A DNA stretch of 64,000 nucleotides from CAMPJM01 sp964440915 (GTDB lineage: Bacteria; Bacteroidota; Bacteroidia; Cytophagales; Cyclobacteriaceae): positions 1 to 64,000 of the forward strand of contig CAYTTV010000008.1 of NCBI GenBank assembly GCA_964440915.1, given 5' to 3'. The position numbers and the translations under genes are program-made. Below the pieces are notes generated by a model. The model was not told where the DNA came from. It was given only the letters and a program-made list of their open reading frames with translations, and did not search any database. Positions 35,468 to 46,108 of the stretch are shown one piece after another (position 1 is the stretch's first letter; each line of letters starts with the position of its first letter).

Positions 35468-38056
35468 CTATTTCAACGGCAAGTATAGTGTAAAAGTAGT
35501 CCCTTTGTTTACTTCACTGTCTATCGCGATAGACCCACCTTGATTTTCCACGATTCTTTTTACCAAGTACAAGCCGATGCCAGTGCCCTCGACTTGAGTA
35601 TGCATCCGTTTAAACATCTGGAATATACGCTCTTGATGTTCTTTGGCAATGCCCAGTCCGTTATCACTTACCTTTATGATCAATTGTTTGTCTTCTTTTT
35701 CAAAAGATAGTCTTATGATGGGCTTCCTTTCGGGCGATCGGTATTTGATGGCGTTGGTCATAAGATTAATTAAAAGACTTCTCATATTGGCCAATGAAAA
35801 GTAGATGTCTTCCGTTCCAAGCCTGGTGAAATCGGCTGTAATATCCGCACCTGCAGCCTCGACCATATCTTCGATTGAAAGTTTTATGTCTTCGAAAAGC
35901 TCCTTTAGGTCAACCTTCACTACCTCGTCATCGATGTTTTTGTTCGTCTTGGCTACTTCCGTTAGTGCTTGAATAGTTTCTTTGAATTTCAAAATGGATA
36001 TCTTGATCATTTCGATCATCTTTTCGGCTTTATCAATTTTCCCTTCCTCCAAAGCTTTTGTCAGCACATATACCAAGCCCTCTATATTGAGTACTGGCGC
36101 CTTTAAATCATGAGAAGCGGTGTACACAAAGTTATCGAGGTCGTTGTTTATCTTGATGAGTTCTTCATTTTTATTGCTTATCGCTTCAAAGAGTTGAGAG
36201 TTATCCAAAGCGATGGCAGCTTGAGCGGCAATGCCTTTTGTTATTTCCACCTCGTGCTCTTGGAACATTCCTGCCTTTGTATGACCAAAATACAGGGTTC
36301 CGATCACTACCCCATTTCTAGATTTCACAGGTACGGCAAGGAAGCTCCTAACCGGGTGTTTGCCAATGGCCATTCCCTCTGGCATGAGTACTTCCTTGGA
36401 TTCGCTGGCATCGTCGATTCGAAGGACGTCTAAGATGGTATATTGGGGCCATGAATCGATAACGCTTTCTATATAATAATAATTTTTGATCGAGGTGGCG
36501 TGCATAACTAATGTTTCATTATGATCATCAACCTGATAGAAAAAAACACCAAACTCTGAATCAGTGATTTCTGTACAAATATCTACGATTTGCTGAAGCA
36601 ATTTCTTTAAATCTAGCTCAACAGACAGGTTTATGCCCACCTGATTAAGTGCCTGCAACATTTTGTTTTTTTGCATAAGAGATGATTCTGCCTCCTTTTC
36701 CTGCGTCATGTCCGTTGCTTGTACCAATAGTGAAACCTTGTTGGAATACTCATAAATGGGCTTTGTGTTGAGGTTGACATATATCGGAGTCCCCGACTTA
36801 TGGTAGATGAGTGCATCTTGCATTGATGTCTCGCGCTCCATTGAAAATGCGGACTGCTCCATGTCATTGTGGCGAAACAAGAGTGCCCACAATTGTTCTA
36901 GTTTTATTTCATCAAACGAATATCCGGTAAGCCTCTCAGCGGCAGGGTTCGTGAAAGTGCAAAACCCATCTTGATTCACAATAAAGATGGCAGCGACGGC
37001 ATTGTCAGCAATTACCTGTTTCAGGTAGGTAGATCTTCTTATATAGCCAAAGGATATAACAATAAGAAATACCAGCAAGCTTATGACCATACCGCCGCCC
37101 AAGAGATAGAAGGGAACCTCTCTATCGTAGCCAAAGCCAGTATTGGCCGTAATATGAATGTCCCAAACATGCTCGGCTACTTCAATTGAAATCATTTTTT
37201 GGTATGAATTGATCAACCCTTCACCGTTTATCTTATTATCGTTACTGGACCAATATAGAAGCCCACCTTCCCCTTTTCTCCCTTCATCATAAATTTGGAT
37301 ATCAAGGTCATCAAATTCGTTTCCAAGCGTTCCTTTCATGAGGTCGTAAATCCTGAAGGGACTATAAGCGAAACCTACAATATTTTTACGCCTGTTTTCT
37401 ACTGTAGAGGTGTCAGCACCTTTTTTATAGATGGGGAGATATAGGTTCAGACCTTTCTGGACTTCATCCACAATTTCCTGCACGAGGATGACGCCACTTG
37501 TTATGGTAGGCTTCCCTGTTTCCAATGCTATGTTCATGGCTTTATGGCGTGCCGAATCGGTGTACATGTCATATCCAAAGGCACGTTTGTTTATAGAATC
37601 GAAGGGCTCGAGGTAGAGGATGGCAGAGTACATTTCCCGAGGATTGCTAGGCCAGATGGCGAAATCGGGAAAGCCCTCTTCGCGAACGCGCGCTTCAAAC
37701 GCAGTTTTATTGGAATCAGCTACAAAAACAGAAAAGCCAATACCTTGCACTCCAGGATAATGCTCTTTGACGTTTACCCCTTCTGCATAGCCTTTCCAAG
37801 CTTGCCTGCTAACAGAATCGCTCACATTTAGCAAGGATTGAGCGCCTTTTAGGATTTGTATATAATCCATCATTCTACTTTTTATAGCATCTGTTACCGC
37901 TACCGCACGTAAATCGAAGAGTGCGTTGTTTTTTTCTTGAAACTGCTTGTAGGTTTCAAAAAACAAGTAAAATGTTATGCCCAAGACAAGGGCGGAAGAA
38001 AATAATGCAGGCCTATAAAACTTGAGGAATGTAGAGATTCTGGGTTTTTTCATCAT
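35468..38056 (-). CDS. Sensor histidine kinase with CHASE, PAS and GAF domains
   Basis: An 862-residue membrane kinase. A first transmembrane helix (about 12-35) and a second (about 310-335, ending FGYIRRS) flank a periplasmic CHASE-type sensor (YPGVQGIGFSVFV, REEGFPDFAIWP, YLEPFDSINKRAFGYDMY). Then come PAS (about 345-465, IFIVNQDGFCTFTNPAAERLTGYS), GAF (about 485-640), the phosphoacceptor His649 in YTASHDLKAPV, and HATPase (N-box LLINLMTNAIKY, G-boxes SDNGLGIA and GTGIGLYLV). No receiver domain and no response regulator is adjacent, so it is an orphan kinase. CHASE domains often sense small hydrophobic or cytokinin-like ligands; the ligand here is unknown. Confidence 0.93.
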   Translation of the reverse strand: MMKKPRISTFLKFYRPALFSSALVLGITFYLFFETYKQFQEKNNALFDLRAVAVTDAIKSRMMDYIQILKGAQSLLNVSDSVSRQAWKGYAEGVNVKEHYPGVQGIGFSVFVADSNKTAFEARVREEGFPDFAIWPSNPREMYSAILYLEPFDSINKRAFGYDMYTDSARHKAMNIALETGKPTITSGVILVQEIVDEVQKGLNLYLPIYKKGADTSTVENRRKNIVGFAYSPFRIYDLMKGTLGNEFDDLDIQIYDEGRKGEGGLLYWSSNDNKINGEGLINSYQKMISIEVAEHVWDIHITANTGFGYDREVPFYLLGGGMVISLLVFLIVISFGYIRRSTYLKQVIADNAVAAIFIVNQDGFCTFTNPAAERLTGYSFDEIKLEQLWALLFRHNDMEQSAFSMERETSMQDALIYHKSGTPIYVNLNTKPIYEYSNKVSLLVQATDMTQEKEAESSLMQKNKMLQALNQVGINLSVELDLKKLLQQIVDICTEITDSEFGVFFYQVDDHNETLVMHATSIKNYYYIESVIDSWPQYTILDVLRIDDASESKEVLMPEGMAIGKHPVRSFLAVPVKSRNGVVIGTLYFGHTKAGMFQEHEVEITKGIAAQAAIALDNSQLFEAISNKNEELIKINNDLDNFVYTASHDLKAPVLNIEGLVYVLTKALEEGKIDKAEKMIEMIKISILKFKETIQALTEVAKTNKNIDDEVVKVDLKELFEDIKLSIEDMVEAAGADITADFTRLGTEDIYFSLANMRSLLINLMTNAIKYRSPERKPIIRLSFEKEDKQLIIKVSDNGLGIAKEHQERIFQMFKRMHTQVEGTGIGLYLVKRIVENQGGSIAIDSEVNKGTTFTLYLPLK

Positions 38057-38451
38057 AATCCTTGAGGAATTAAGTCTGCCATTTTTCAGGGAAATTGTTT
38101 TCGTATGTTTATCGTAAGGTGTTTAAAATAGCCTGTCCTGGTCTGATGATTCTTATGCGTTAATCGACGAGGTAGCTTATGTTTAAATTTAAATAAAGCT
38201 TATTGATTAAAGTACATTTTCGCAGGAAAATTGTTTTAAGGGGATTAAAGCAATTTTAAACGAATCAATACATCAATTACTCTAACCTATAAGAATTTAT
38301 TGGTAAATGCCAGAAAATAAGGATGTGTTATAGTAGGCATAGCTTAAACTTTGAATTTTTTCGACGCCGGACAATAATACGTTGAATCCCGCTTCTAACC
38401 TTTTTTAATTGCCTTTTTTCAGCGTAATTGCATTAGCAAACTGCTATAAGC
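38057..38451. other. Divergent intergenic region
   Basis: 395 bases between the kinase (minus) and the exported protein gene (plus). It is AT-rich and should hold two promoters. I see no exact -7 box and no hairpin or small gene that I would support. Confidence 0.4.
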
Positions 38452-39027
38452 GTGAAACTTACCATACTCCTTTTGTTGTTGATCACCGCTGTAGCCCATG
38501 GAGGAGAAATCAACATTTCAGGCAAATACCAGGGTAAAAACCTGTATGTACAGAATCCTTTTGCTTCTGATAGAGTAACGTATTGTGCCGACCGTGTTTT
38601 CGTTAACAATGAGTTGATTCTTAGCGGCCCTGCTGTAAGTGCCTTTGAAATAGACCTATCTTATCTGCCACTTGATACGCCCATTACAATTAAGATCGTC
38701 CATAAAGATGGCTGTAGTCCGTTGATCGTTAATCCGCAAGCAATCGCCGCAAATGACGAGTTTAGGTTTATAACTTTTATAATAGAACCCGGAATCCTGA
38801 AATGGATTACTACCAACGAGACGACCTCTTGCCATTTTTACATAGAGCGCTTAGAAGAAAATAGTTGGATAGAAGTAGCCGATATTCCTGCAAAAGGGGC
38901 GCCAACCAATAATTTCTATAAGCTGCCAGCCGTCCATATGGACGGGATCAATACGTATAGGATTAGGTTTGTTCAGCCAGAGGGCGAAGTGTTTTATTCT
39001 TCAGAAGCTTCGTATGAGCACCCTTGA
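38452..39027 (+). CDS. Exported hypothetical protein
   Basis: A 191-residue protein starting at GTG (38452), which begins a signal peptide (MKLTILLLLLITAVAHGG). The mature part has alternating short strands: INISGKYQGKNLYVQNP, ELILSGPAVSAFEIDL, ITIKIVHKDGC, and a second immunoglobulin-like half (GILKWITTNETTSCHFYIERL...YRIRFVQPEGEVFYSSEASY). It looks like a two-domain beta-sandwich of unknown function, periplasmic or surface. It ends six bases before the stop of the convergent FabH-like gene. Confidence 0.7.
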   Translation: MKLTILLLLLITAVAHGGEINISGKYQGKNLYVQNPFASDRVTYCADRVFVNNELILSGPAVSAFEIDLSYLPLDTPITIKIVHKDGCSPLIVNPQAIAANDEFRFITFIIEPGILKWITTNETTSCHFYIERLEENSWIEVADIPAKGAPTNNFYKLPAVHMDGINTYRIRFVQPEGEVFYSSEASYEHP

Positions 39028-39033
39028 GTTTCG

Positions 39034-39981
39034 TTATTGCGCCTGCAAAAGCATGGCCCCATAGGAGTACCCACCTCCAAATACGGTTACAACAATATTG
39101 TCGCCCTTTTTGAATTTGTGGATGTTCTCGGCAATACCGATGGCGCATCCTGCACATCCCGTGTTACCTAAATATTCCACATTGGAAATAACCCTCTCCA
39201 TAGGCAAGGCTAAGGTTTTGGCTACATTTTTAGTAATCCGGTAGTTGGCCTGATGAGGGATAAAATAGGCTACATCTTTTACGGTGCGATCGTTCTTTTT
39301 CAAAATATCTTGAGTGGCCTTGGCCATATACTCGCAAGCATGGATAAACACATCGCGGCCAAAGGGCATTTCAAAACCGCCGTCTATAGGCTTCAATACC
39401 ACGCCTTCTTTGGCCTTGCCTACGTTTCCAGCACCTGCGGTGGCCACATCCTTTATGGCTATGTCATTATCGCCCACTTTTTCTTTTGACAACCATAAGG
39501 CAGCCGCTCCATCACCCCACAAGTGCCCCGCTACCGTGTCTTCATCTCGGCTGTAGGCGGTATTGTGTTCCGATACCACGACCAAGGCCTTTTCTGCCTT
39601 CCCTAAGGCGAAATACCCTTCCACAATTTCTATGGCATTCAATAAAGAAGAACAAGCCGAAGAAATGGTGACGACAGGGATATCGCTTATGTTTAAATAA
39701 TGCTGAATAGCATGCCCAAGTGTAAAAATCGTGTCATGCGGCGTATAGGTGGCACCTACAATCAACTGCACCTCCTCAATAGGGTAGGGAAGTGAAGCAA
39801 GTCCTTCAGCAACCGCAGCGATGCCCATCGTATGAGTATTCTCATGAGGAGAAGCCTTCCTGCGCTCCTTGATTCCCGTACGTTCAATGATCCAGTCTTT
39901 AGATAAATTATTGAGTTTGTTAAAATGTTCATTCGTAACTACTTGAGAAGGAAGATAGTACGATATGTGATTTAGGTGCAT
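39034..39981 (-). CDS. 3-oxoacyl-ACP synthase III family protein (FabH-like)
   Basis: A 315-residue thiolase-fold condensing enzyme. The catalytic triad is present: Cys110 in ISSACSSLLNAIE, His in YFIPHQANYRI, and Asn in EYLGNTGCAGCAIG. FabH joins acetyl-CoA to malonyl-ACP to start fatty acid synthesis, but this copy differs from typical FabH at the active-site loop (SACSS instead of NACSG) and near the C-terminus. It is a second FabH-type protein beside the more canonical one at 46.8-47.8 kb. Possible roles are priming of branched or special fatty acids, or polyketide-like chemistry; no neighbour decides this. Confidence 0.87.
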   Translation of the reverse strand: MHLNHISYYLPSQVVTNEHFNKLNNLSKDWIIERTGIKERRKASPHENTHTMGIAAVAEGLASLPYPIEEVQLIVGATYTPHDTIFTLGHAIQHYLNISDIPVVTISSACSSLLNAIEIVEGYFALGKAEKALVVVSEHNTAYSRDEDTVAGHLWGDGAAALWLSKEKVGDNDIAIKDVATAGAGNVGKAKEGVVLKPIDGGFEMPFGRDVFIHACEYMAKATQDILKKNDRTVKDVAYFIPHQANYRITKNVAKTLALPMERVISNVEYLGNTGCAGCAIGIAENIHKFKKGDNIVVTVFGGGYSYGAMLLQAQ

Positions 39982-40143
39982 AGTTGAGTTAATAATAATA
40001 GATAATAGGAACTTGGGAAGTAAGGAATAGGCTAGTTTATGATATTAGACCATGTCTGAAATCCAGTATGGATATGAAGCGTCTTGTTTTGAATAGTCTA
40101 TGGTCCTTTTAATCATTTTTGCAGTATAGTCAATTGTGTTTAG

Positions 40144-41463
40144 CTAATGCTTTAATATTTCTATTTCGCTTTCGACGGCATTCATCGCGCCGCTAGGGCT
40201 GATTTCGGTTAGCTGTACGGATTTTACATCATTTACCAACACAGGATCATACTTGGCCCTTACTCTTATATAATTTTCTGTATAGCCATGCATGTATCCA
40301 TCTTCTATGTCTTCCTCAAATAGAACCCGCTTATGCTTCCCTATATTTTCTTCATAGAATTTTCGCCGCTTCTTTTCTGATAAAATTCTTAACATCTTGG
40401 AGCGCTTCTGCCTGGTTTTCAATGGTACACTGTTTTCCATTGTGGTAGCAAGGGTATTGGCCCTTTCCGAATAGCTAAATACGTGTAAGTAGGCGATGTT
40501 TAGTTCATTAAGGAAGTTATAGGTCTCCAAAAAGTCTTCGTCAGTCTCTCCTGGAAATCCAACGATTACATCTACGCCTATACAACAATCTGGAATTAAA
40601 GATTTTATATAGTCCACCCGTTCGGCATATAATTCCCTCAAATACCTTCTGCGCATCAGCTTCAAGATCTTATTACATCCCGATTGTAAGGGGATATGAA
40701 AATGAGGGACAAATTTTTGGGATGTAGAGACAAAAGCCACTATTTCCTCGTGCAAAAGATTGGGCTCTATAGATGATATCCGAAATCGCTCAATGCCTTC
40801 AATGGAATCCAAGGCCTTTATCAGATCAATGAATTTCTCATCTCTTTGCCCATCGATCAAACCATAATCGCCAATGTTCACACCGGTAAGCACTATTTCC
40901 TTTGCACCGCTTTGGGCTATTTCCTTTGCGGTGGCCATTATGTTTTCAATGCTATCGCTTCGGCTTGCGCCTCTGGCAAGCGGTATTGTACAAAAGGAGC
41001 AGGAATAGTCACACCCATCTTGCACCTTCATAAAGGTACGGGTGCGGTCACCGTAAGAAAAGGCATTGTTGAAACGGTTGGCCTCCTTGATATCGGTCGC
41101 CAGCACTTTAGGGCTTTTCTCCCTGACAAATCCATCGAGCAGGTCTATGAGCCTGAACTTTTCAGCAGCACCGAGTACCGCATCAACGCCAGGGATTTCT
41201 GAAATCTCTTTGGGCTTAAGCTGTGCATAACAACCTATAATGGTAACGTAGGCGTCGGGAGAGATTTTTCGGGCCTCTTTTACTACTTTAACACACTTTT
41301 TGTCGGCATTGTCGGTAACCGAGCAGGTGTTTATAATAAATATGTCAGGTGTGTCTGTAAAGTCAACCTTTTTGTAGCCTTTTTCCTCAAAAAGCCGGGC
41401 AATTGTAGAGGTTTCGGAAAAATTAAGCTTACAGCCTAACGTATAAAAAGCTACTTTCTTCAT
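40144..41463 (-). CDS. mtaB: tRNA (t6A37) methylthiotransferase MtaB
   Basis: A 439-residue radical-SAM enzyme from the ATG at 41463 (MKKVAFYTLGCKLNFSE), preferred over an upstream GTG because the family begins at VAFYTLGCK.N. The N-terminal iron-sulphur domain has Cys11, the NTCSVT Cys and the IIGCYAQ Cys. The radical-SAM motif is Cys151, Cys155, Cys158 in GCDYSCSFC. A TRAM domain lies at the C-terminus. It adds the methylthio group to t6A37 of tRNA to give ms2t6A, improving decoding of ANN codons. The gene stands alone. Confidence 0.94.
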   Translation of the reverse strand: MKKVAFYTLGCKLNFSETSTIARLFEEKGYKKVDFTDTPDIFIINTCSVTDNADKKCVKVVKEARKISPDAYVTIIGCYAQLKPKEISEIPGVDAVLGAAEKFRLIDLLDGFVREKSPKVLATDIKEANRFNNAFSYGDRTRTFMKVQDGCDYSCSFCTIPLARGASRSDSIENIMATAKEIAQSGAKEIVLTGVNIGDYGLIDGQRDEKFIDLIKALDSIEGIERFRISSIEPNLLHEEIVAFVSTSQKFVPHFHIPLQSGCNKILKLMRRRYLRELYAERVDYIKSLIPDCCIGVDVIVGFPGETDEDFLETYNFLNELNIAYLHVFSYSERANTLATTMENSVPLKTRQKRSKMLRILSEKKRRKFYEENIGKHKRVLFEEDIEDGYMHGYTENYIRVRAKYDPVLVNDVKSVQLTEISPSGAMNAVESEIEILKH

Positions 41464-41667
41464 TGTATGACGCACTCCTCAAAGGTTGTTTTGTGCGATA
41501 TTTTTCTTTTCATTCTAGTAGGTTTGCCTATTTTGAAGACTATGGCCTTTCTTTGAGATTCTCCTGCATTTTCCGCACATAAAAAACACAAAGTGGCAGC
41601 GAATAGTCACTGCATACCCTCATTGACCTAGGAAACCTTAATAAAGCCGCAAAGTTAAGTATTTTTC

Positions 41668-43506
41668 CTATTTTTCAAGGAAATCTTGAAAGGAAAGCTG
41701 CATATATGCCTTAGAAAATTGAGAATCATCTTGTGGCATCTGCTCATCCTTGTTTATAAACCTTTTTCCAGCGTTGTCATAGGTTTGAAATCCAGCTTTG
41801 CTAATGTGGCCAAAACCGTCATTAAAGACGTAATGGACAAAGGCATTCGTTTCGGAATTTAAAATATCCTTGCTCCATTTATAGTGTTCAGAGGGAAGCT
41901 CTACTTGCCGCAAAAGCGTAGCTGCCAGGTCTGTTTGAGAAGAAAAAGTGTCAATAACGGTATCTTGGAACGACACCGCACCCCCAAGCCAAAGCATAGG
42001 AATGTGAAATTTTTCCCTGTCATGATTTTTTGACGCCATGGGCATTCTATGGCCATGGTCTGCCACAATAATAATCAGCGTGTTCTCATATAATGGCATT
42101 TGTTTCAACTTCTGCAAGAAATCTCCCAAAGATTTATCCGTATAATAAAGAGAGTTCAGAAACAAGCTTTCTTCGTCTTGCCCTTTTATTTTTGTTTCCA
42201 TAGGCACTTCAAAAGGCTCATGGCTACTCAACGTGAATATTGTAGTGAAAAATGGCTCTTGTGCCGCTTTAAGGTCATCCAAAACCCTGTCAAAAACCAC
42301 ATGGTCGTGTGCGCCCCATTTAGAATTCCAGTCCTTCCGCTCGAATTCGTTCTTGCCCACAATATTGTCAAAACCTCCATTTACGAGGTAGGATTTTATG
42401 TTGGCAAATGCTAGCTCCCCACCATAATAAAAAGCGGTACTGTAACCCGCCGCTTCAAAATCTCGGCTCAGCATAGGGAGCTTGGATGATTTGGAAGGCA
42501 ATTTGATAATAGATTGCGCCGGCTGCGCAGGATAACCACTCAATATGCTGATGATGCCTTTGTCGCTGCGGTCTCCTGATGCATAAAAATTGCTAAACAG
42601 AACACCTTCTTTGGTGAGTTTTTCAAATTGAGGAGTAACGTAATTCAATCCTCCTAATGATTCTACTGCTTTTGCCGTCAGGCTTTCCCACATGATCAGC
42701 AAGACATTCGGCCGTGTCGTGTTCAGAAGTACAGCTTTACTGCTGTCTTTTACATTCAAATGCGTTTCTAACAACTTTTGTGCTTCGCCCTCCTCCATAA
42801 AAATGTAAGGATTGGTTTTGTCATGGGTTTTTCGCATCACTGCATTGAAAAAATTCCATGGAACATTGATAGCAGCTTGATTGGCAAAGCTATTGTCAGA
42901 GAAATAGGCATCGCTTACATTTAAGGGCGCTAATTGCAACCCACCCCTAATAGGGATAATGAGAGATGCGGTAATGAATAAGAATAATGGCAATATAATA
43001 GGGGATGTTTTCTCCGCCCTTTGTAAAATCACATCAACCTTTTTTAACATCAACCAGATGAAAGCACTCACGGCAGCAGTGAAAACAAGCAATAGCAGCC
43101 CAATGGGGGAAGCACCGGCAGAAGCCAGCATTTCGTTGGGGGTGTCCATGTATATCAATGGCGTAGCATCTAATCTAAAGCCCCAAGCGTTGAAAAGTTC
43201 CAGGTCTGTTACGCAGAGTAGGCCTATAATGATTGAAACCCCTATCGTATACCATTTGATGATAGGTCGGATGTATCCAATACCAACAACAGTTGAAAGG
43301 CTGATTAATAAAAAAGGAATTGCCGAAATATAGGCACTGAAAGACAGATCCATACGCATGCCGTTAAAGAACACGCCTGCTAAAAGTTGGGGCGATAGTG
43401 CTTTAGCATGTTCATAATGATAAAGTAAGAATATGGCTTTGAAACCTAAGAAGAATATAAACCAAATGCCCAGATAGCTGGTCAAAAAGGTCAATCTGTT
43501 TTTCAT
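41668..43506 (-). CDS. LtaS-like sulfatase-fold membrane enzyme (copy 1)
   Basis: A 612-residue protein from the ATG at 43506 (MKNRLTFLTSYLG); the frame is open nine codons further. About five transmembrane helices (to about 210) precede a periplasmic alkaline-phosphatase/sulfatase domain. Metal and catalytic elements are visible: LLIMWESLTAKAVESLGG, SGDRSDKGIISILSGYP where the nucleophile loop expects Thr and has Ser, and IIIVADHGHRMP. This is the architecture of lipoteichoic acid synthase and of OpgB-type phosphoglycerol transferases. Gram-negative Bacteroidota lack lipoteichoic acid, so it more likely modifies glucans, lipids or lipoproteins. A paralogue lies at 51.2-53.2 kb. Confidence 0.88.
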   Translation of the reverse strand: MKNRLTFLTSYLGIWFIFFLGFKAIFLLYHYEHAKALSPQLLAGVFFNGMRMDLSFSAYISAIPFLLISLSTVVGIGYIRPIIKWYTIGVSIIIGLLCVTDLELFNAWGFRLDATPLIYMDTPNEMLASAGASPIGLLLLVFTAAVSAFIWLMLKKVDVILQRAEKTSPIILPLFLFITASLIIPIRGGLQLAPLNVSDAYFSDNSFANQAAINVPWNFFNAVMRKTHDKTNPYIFMEEGEAQKLLETHLNVKDSSKAVLLNTTRPNVLLIMWESLTAKAVESLGGLNYVTPQFEKLTKEGVLFSNFYASGDRSDKGIISILSGYPAQPAQSIIKLPSKSSKLPMLSRDFEAAGYSTAFYYGGELAFANIKSYLVNGGFDNIVGKNEFERKDWNSKWGAHDHVVFDRVLDDLKAAQEPFFTTIFTLSSHEPFEVPMETKIKGQDEESLFLNSLYYTDKSLGDFLQKLKQMPLYENTLIIIVADHGHRMPMASKNHDREKFHIPMLWLGGAVSFQDTVIDTFSSQTDLAATLLRQVELPSEHYKWSKDILNSETNAFVHYVFNDGFGHISKAGFQTYDNAGKRFINKDEQMPQDDSQFSKAYMQLSFQDFLEK

Positions 43507-43898
43507 AACACAAATCTCACATAAATTTATCAATTTGGAAACAATACAATGCCGTATGGATGTAATATTCTTTAGTGAAAGCGGTATATAAAAGGTAATT
43601 GAATAAAAAAGCCTATTGCAGGCCTGCTTATGTTAGATGTATCATGCATTAACGCTTTGACTATGAAATACTGCTCATCTTCAAGAATACTATGTCTGAA
43701 AAGGCTAAATTGTGCTAGTAGTGCCTAACGACTTTCAGTTCGGTGTCTTAGGTCATGTTTTTTTAGTTCAGGATGATTTTTAAACTTGTTTTACACTTTT
43801 AATAGTTTTTTTTGCGCCACATCGTTATTTTTTCATTGATAAAAGTATAAAAGGTAAAATTTATATTAGTTTTGCCGTTCTAACTATCCTTCACACAC
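43507..43898. other. Divergent intergenic region upstream of glnN
   Basis: 392 bases between the LtaS-like gene (minus) and glnN (plus). It carries the -7 box for glnN (43867-43874) and nothing else that I can call. No gene. Confidence 0.5.
43867..43874 (+). promoter_or_regulatory. Putative -7 box of glnN
   Basis: TAGTTTTG matches the Bacteroidota consensus TAnnTTTG exactly and lies 24 bases before the glnN ATG, a suitable distance. The nearest TTG (43836-43838) is further upstream than the usual -33 spacing, so only the -7 element is convincing. Confidence 0.45.
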
Positions 43899-46088
43899 AT
43901 GGCATTAATAAGATTTAGAGCACTGCAAGAAGTACAACGTCGTCAGCCCATAGACGTAACTCCGCCATCAACCAAAATATCTGATTTCTTTGGAGAAAAT
44001 GTATATGGCAAGGAAGCCATGCGCAATACCCTGCCATCGGATATATTTAAAGTTTTGATGCGCACTATTGAAAAAGGAGGCAGGATCGAAAGTAACGTAG
44101 CCAATTCGGTAGCTGCCGCCATGAAAACCTGGGCCATGGACAAAGGCGCAACCCACTACTCGCACTGGTTCCAGCCCCTGACAGGCTCTACTGCCGAAAA
44201 GCACGATGCTTTTTTCGAGCCCTCCATCACTGGAAAGAGTATGGAAACTTTCAAAGGCACTGCTTTGGTACAGCAAGAGCCCGATGCATCGTCTTTCCCT
44301 CATGGAGGCATACGCAATACATTTGAAGCTAGGGGCTATACTGCCTGGGATCCTTCTTCTCCAGCCTTTATCATCGAAAATGGTAATGTGAAGACCCTCT
44401 GTATTCCCACCATTTTTGTTTCTTATACGGGAGAAGCATTAGATTATAAAGCTCCTTTGCTCAAAAGTCTTACGCTATTGGACAAGGCCGCTGTAGACAT
44501 ATGCAATGAATATTTTGATAAGAGCGTCACTAGGGTAAATGTTTCACTTGGCATCGAGCAGGAATATTTCCTTATCGACAGGGCGTTGTATGATGCAAGG
44601 CCTGATCTTATTATGACCGGTAGGACCTTATTTGGGCACTCGCCTGCTAAAGGGCAGCAGATGGGCGATCACTACTTCGGATCTATTCCAAGAAGGGTGC
44701 ACCGCTTTATGGTAGACTTTGAGACGGAGGCATTGCGTTTGGGGATTCCAATCCGAACAAGGCACAATGAAGTAGCCCCCAGCCAGTTTGAATGTGCACC
44801 TTTGTATGAAGAGGCCAATCTTGCTATTGACCACAACCAACTGCTGATGGACTTGATGGCAAAAGTAGCAGAAAGACATTCTTTCAAAGTCATTTTGCAT
44901 GAAAAGCCATTTTCTCACGTCAATGGTAGTGGTAAGCACTGTAATTGGTCACTTATCACTAATTTAGGCAGGAACTTATTGGCACCTACCAGTAAGGCGA
45001 AGGAAAATTTGCAATTCCTCACGTTTTTTGTCAACACCTTAAAGGCCGTGCATGACCACAATGACCTAGTGAGGGCATCAACGGCTTCGGCCAGCAACGA
45101 CCACAGGTTGGGGGCTAATGAGGCACCACCGGCTATCATTTCGGCTTTTATAGGCTCTCAACTGACAGAGGTGCTAAACGAACTGGAAAAGAACGCCAAG
45201 ATTAAAATTGACAAGGGAGACAACCTCTATATGAAACTGGGAATCAATAAGATCCCACCAATCTTGAAAGACAATACAGACCGCAACAGAACATCTCCAT
45301 TTGCATTTACGGGCAATAAGTTTGAGCTCCGTGCCGTAGGCTCTTCTGCCAATTCTGCTTCTTCTATTATCGTACTCAATACAATAGTGGCAGACCAATT
45401 GATCAAGTTCAAAAAGGAGGTGGATGCAAAGATCAAAAAAGGGGAAAAGAAAGAAGTAGCTATTGTGAATATCCTGAGAGACTACATTAAAAAATCTAAA
45501 GCTATAAGGTTTGAAGGAAACGGCTACTCAGAAGAATGGGAAAAAGAAGCATTAGAAAGAGGACTTTCTAACGCAAAGAATACAGTAGATGCATTGGACG
45601 CTTTCCTTACCGATAAGTCAAAGGCCCTTTTTATCGATAATGGCATATTTACGGAAATTGAGCTGGAAGCAAGAAATGAAATACAGTGGGAGAATTACGC
45701 CAAGATAATCCAGATTGAATCGAGGGTAATGGGCGACTTGGTAATGAACCATATAATCCCAACGGCCATCAATTATCAAAACCGATTAATAGATAACGTA
45801 AAAGGATTAAAAGAAATAGGTTTAGACCCTGCCGAAAGTGGTGTGATTGATTCAATTCAGGAGATTTCTATGAGAATCAAGACCATCAAAACCAAGGTGC
45901 ACGACATGATCGAAACAAGGAAGATCGCCAACAAACTCGACGATCCACGGGAGCATGCTGCCATGTATTGCTTCGAAGTGAAGGCTTTCTTCGATGAGAT
46001 ACGTTATCATGTAGATAAATTGGAGCTGCTTGTAGCCGATGAAGAATGGCCATTGGTTAAAAACAGGGAACTCATGTTCCTGAGATAG
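43899..46088 (+). CDS. glnN: Type III glutamine synthetase
   Basis: A 729-residue enzyme, the usual length for the GSIII class, which is typical of Bacteroidota. It makes glutamine from glutamate, ammonia and ATP. Recognisable segments: STAEKHDAFFEPS, VNVSLGIEQEYFLID, TRHNEVAPSQFECAP, HVNGSGKHCNWSL, LRASTASASNDHRLGANEAPPA, and the C-terminal GSIII-specific helical domain. The start ATG is preceded by a good -7 box. A hairpin lies 20 bases after the stop. Probably nitrogen regulated, although no binding site is visible. Confidence 0.96.
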   Translation: MALIRFRALQEVQRRQPIDVTPPSTKISDFFGENVYGKEAMRNTLPSDIFKVLMRTIEKGGRIESNVANSVAAAMKTWAMDKGATHYSHWFQPLTGSTAEKHDAFFEPSITGKSMETFKGTALVQQEPDASSFPHGGIRNTFEARGYTAWDPSSPAFIIENGNVKTLCIPTIFVSYTGEALDYKAPLLKSLTLLDKAAVDICNEYFDKSVTRVNVSLGIEQEYFLIDRALYDARPDLIMTGRTLFGHSPAKGQQMGDHYFGSIPRRVHRFMVDFETEALRLGIPIRTRHNEVAPSQFECAPLYEEANLAIDHNQLLMDLMAKVAERHSFKVILHEKPFSHVNGSGKHCNWSLITNLGRNLLAPTSKAKENLQFLTFFVNTLKAVHDHNDLVRASTASASNDHRLGANEAPPAIISAFIGSQLTEVLNELEKNAKIKIDKGDNLYMKLGINKIPPILKDNTDRNRTSPFAFTGNKFELRAVGSSANSASSIIVLNTIVADQLIKFKKEVDAKIKKGEKKEVAIVNILRDYIKKSKAIRFEGNGYSEEWEKEALERGLSNAKNTVDALDAFLTDKSKALFIDNGIFTEIELEARNEIQWENYAKIIQIESRVMGDLVMNHIIPTAINYQNRLIDNVKGLKEIGLDPAESGVIDSIQEISMRIKTIKTKVHDMIETRKIANKLDDPREHAAMYCFEVKAFFDEIRYHVDKLELLVADEEWPLVKNRELMFLR

Positions 46089-46108
46089 TCAATAAAACAG
46101 GATATAGA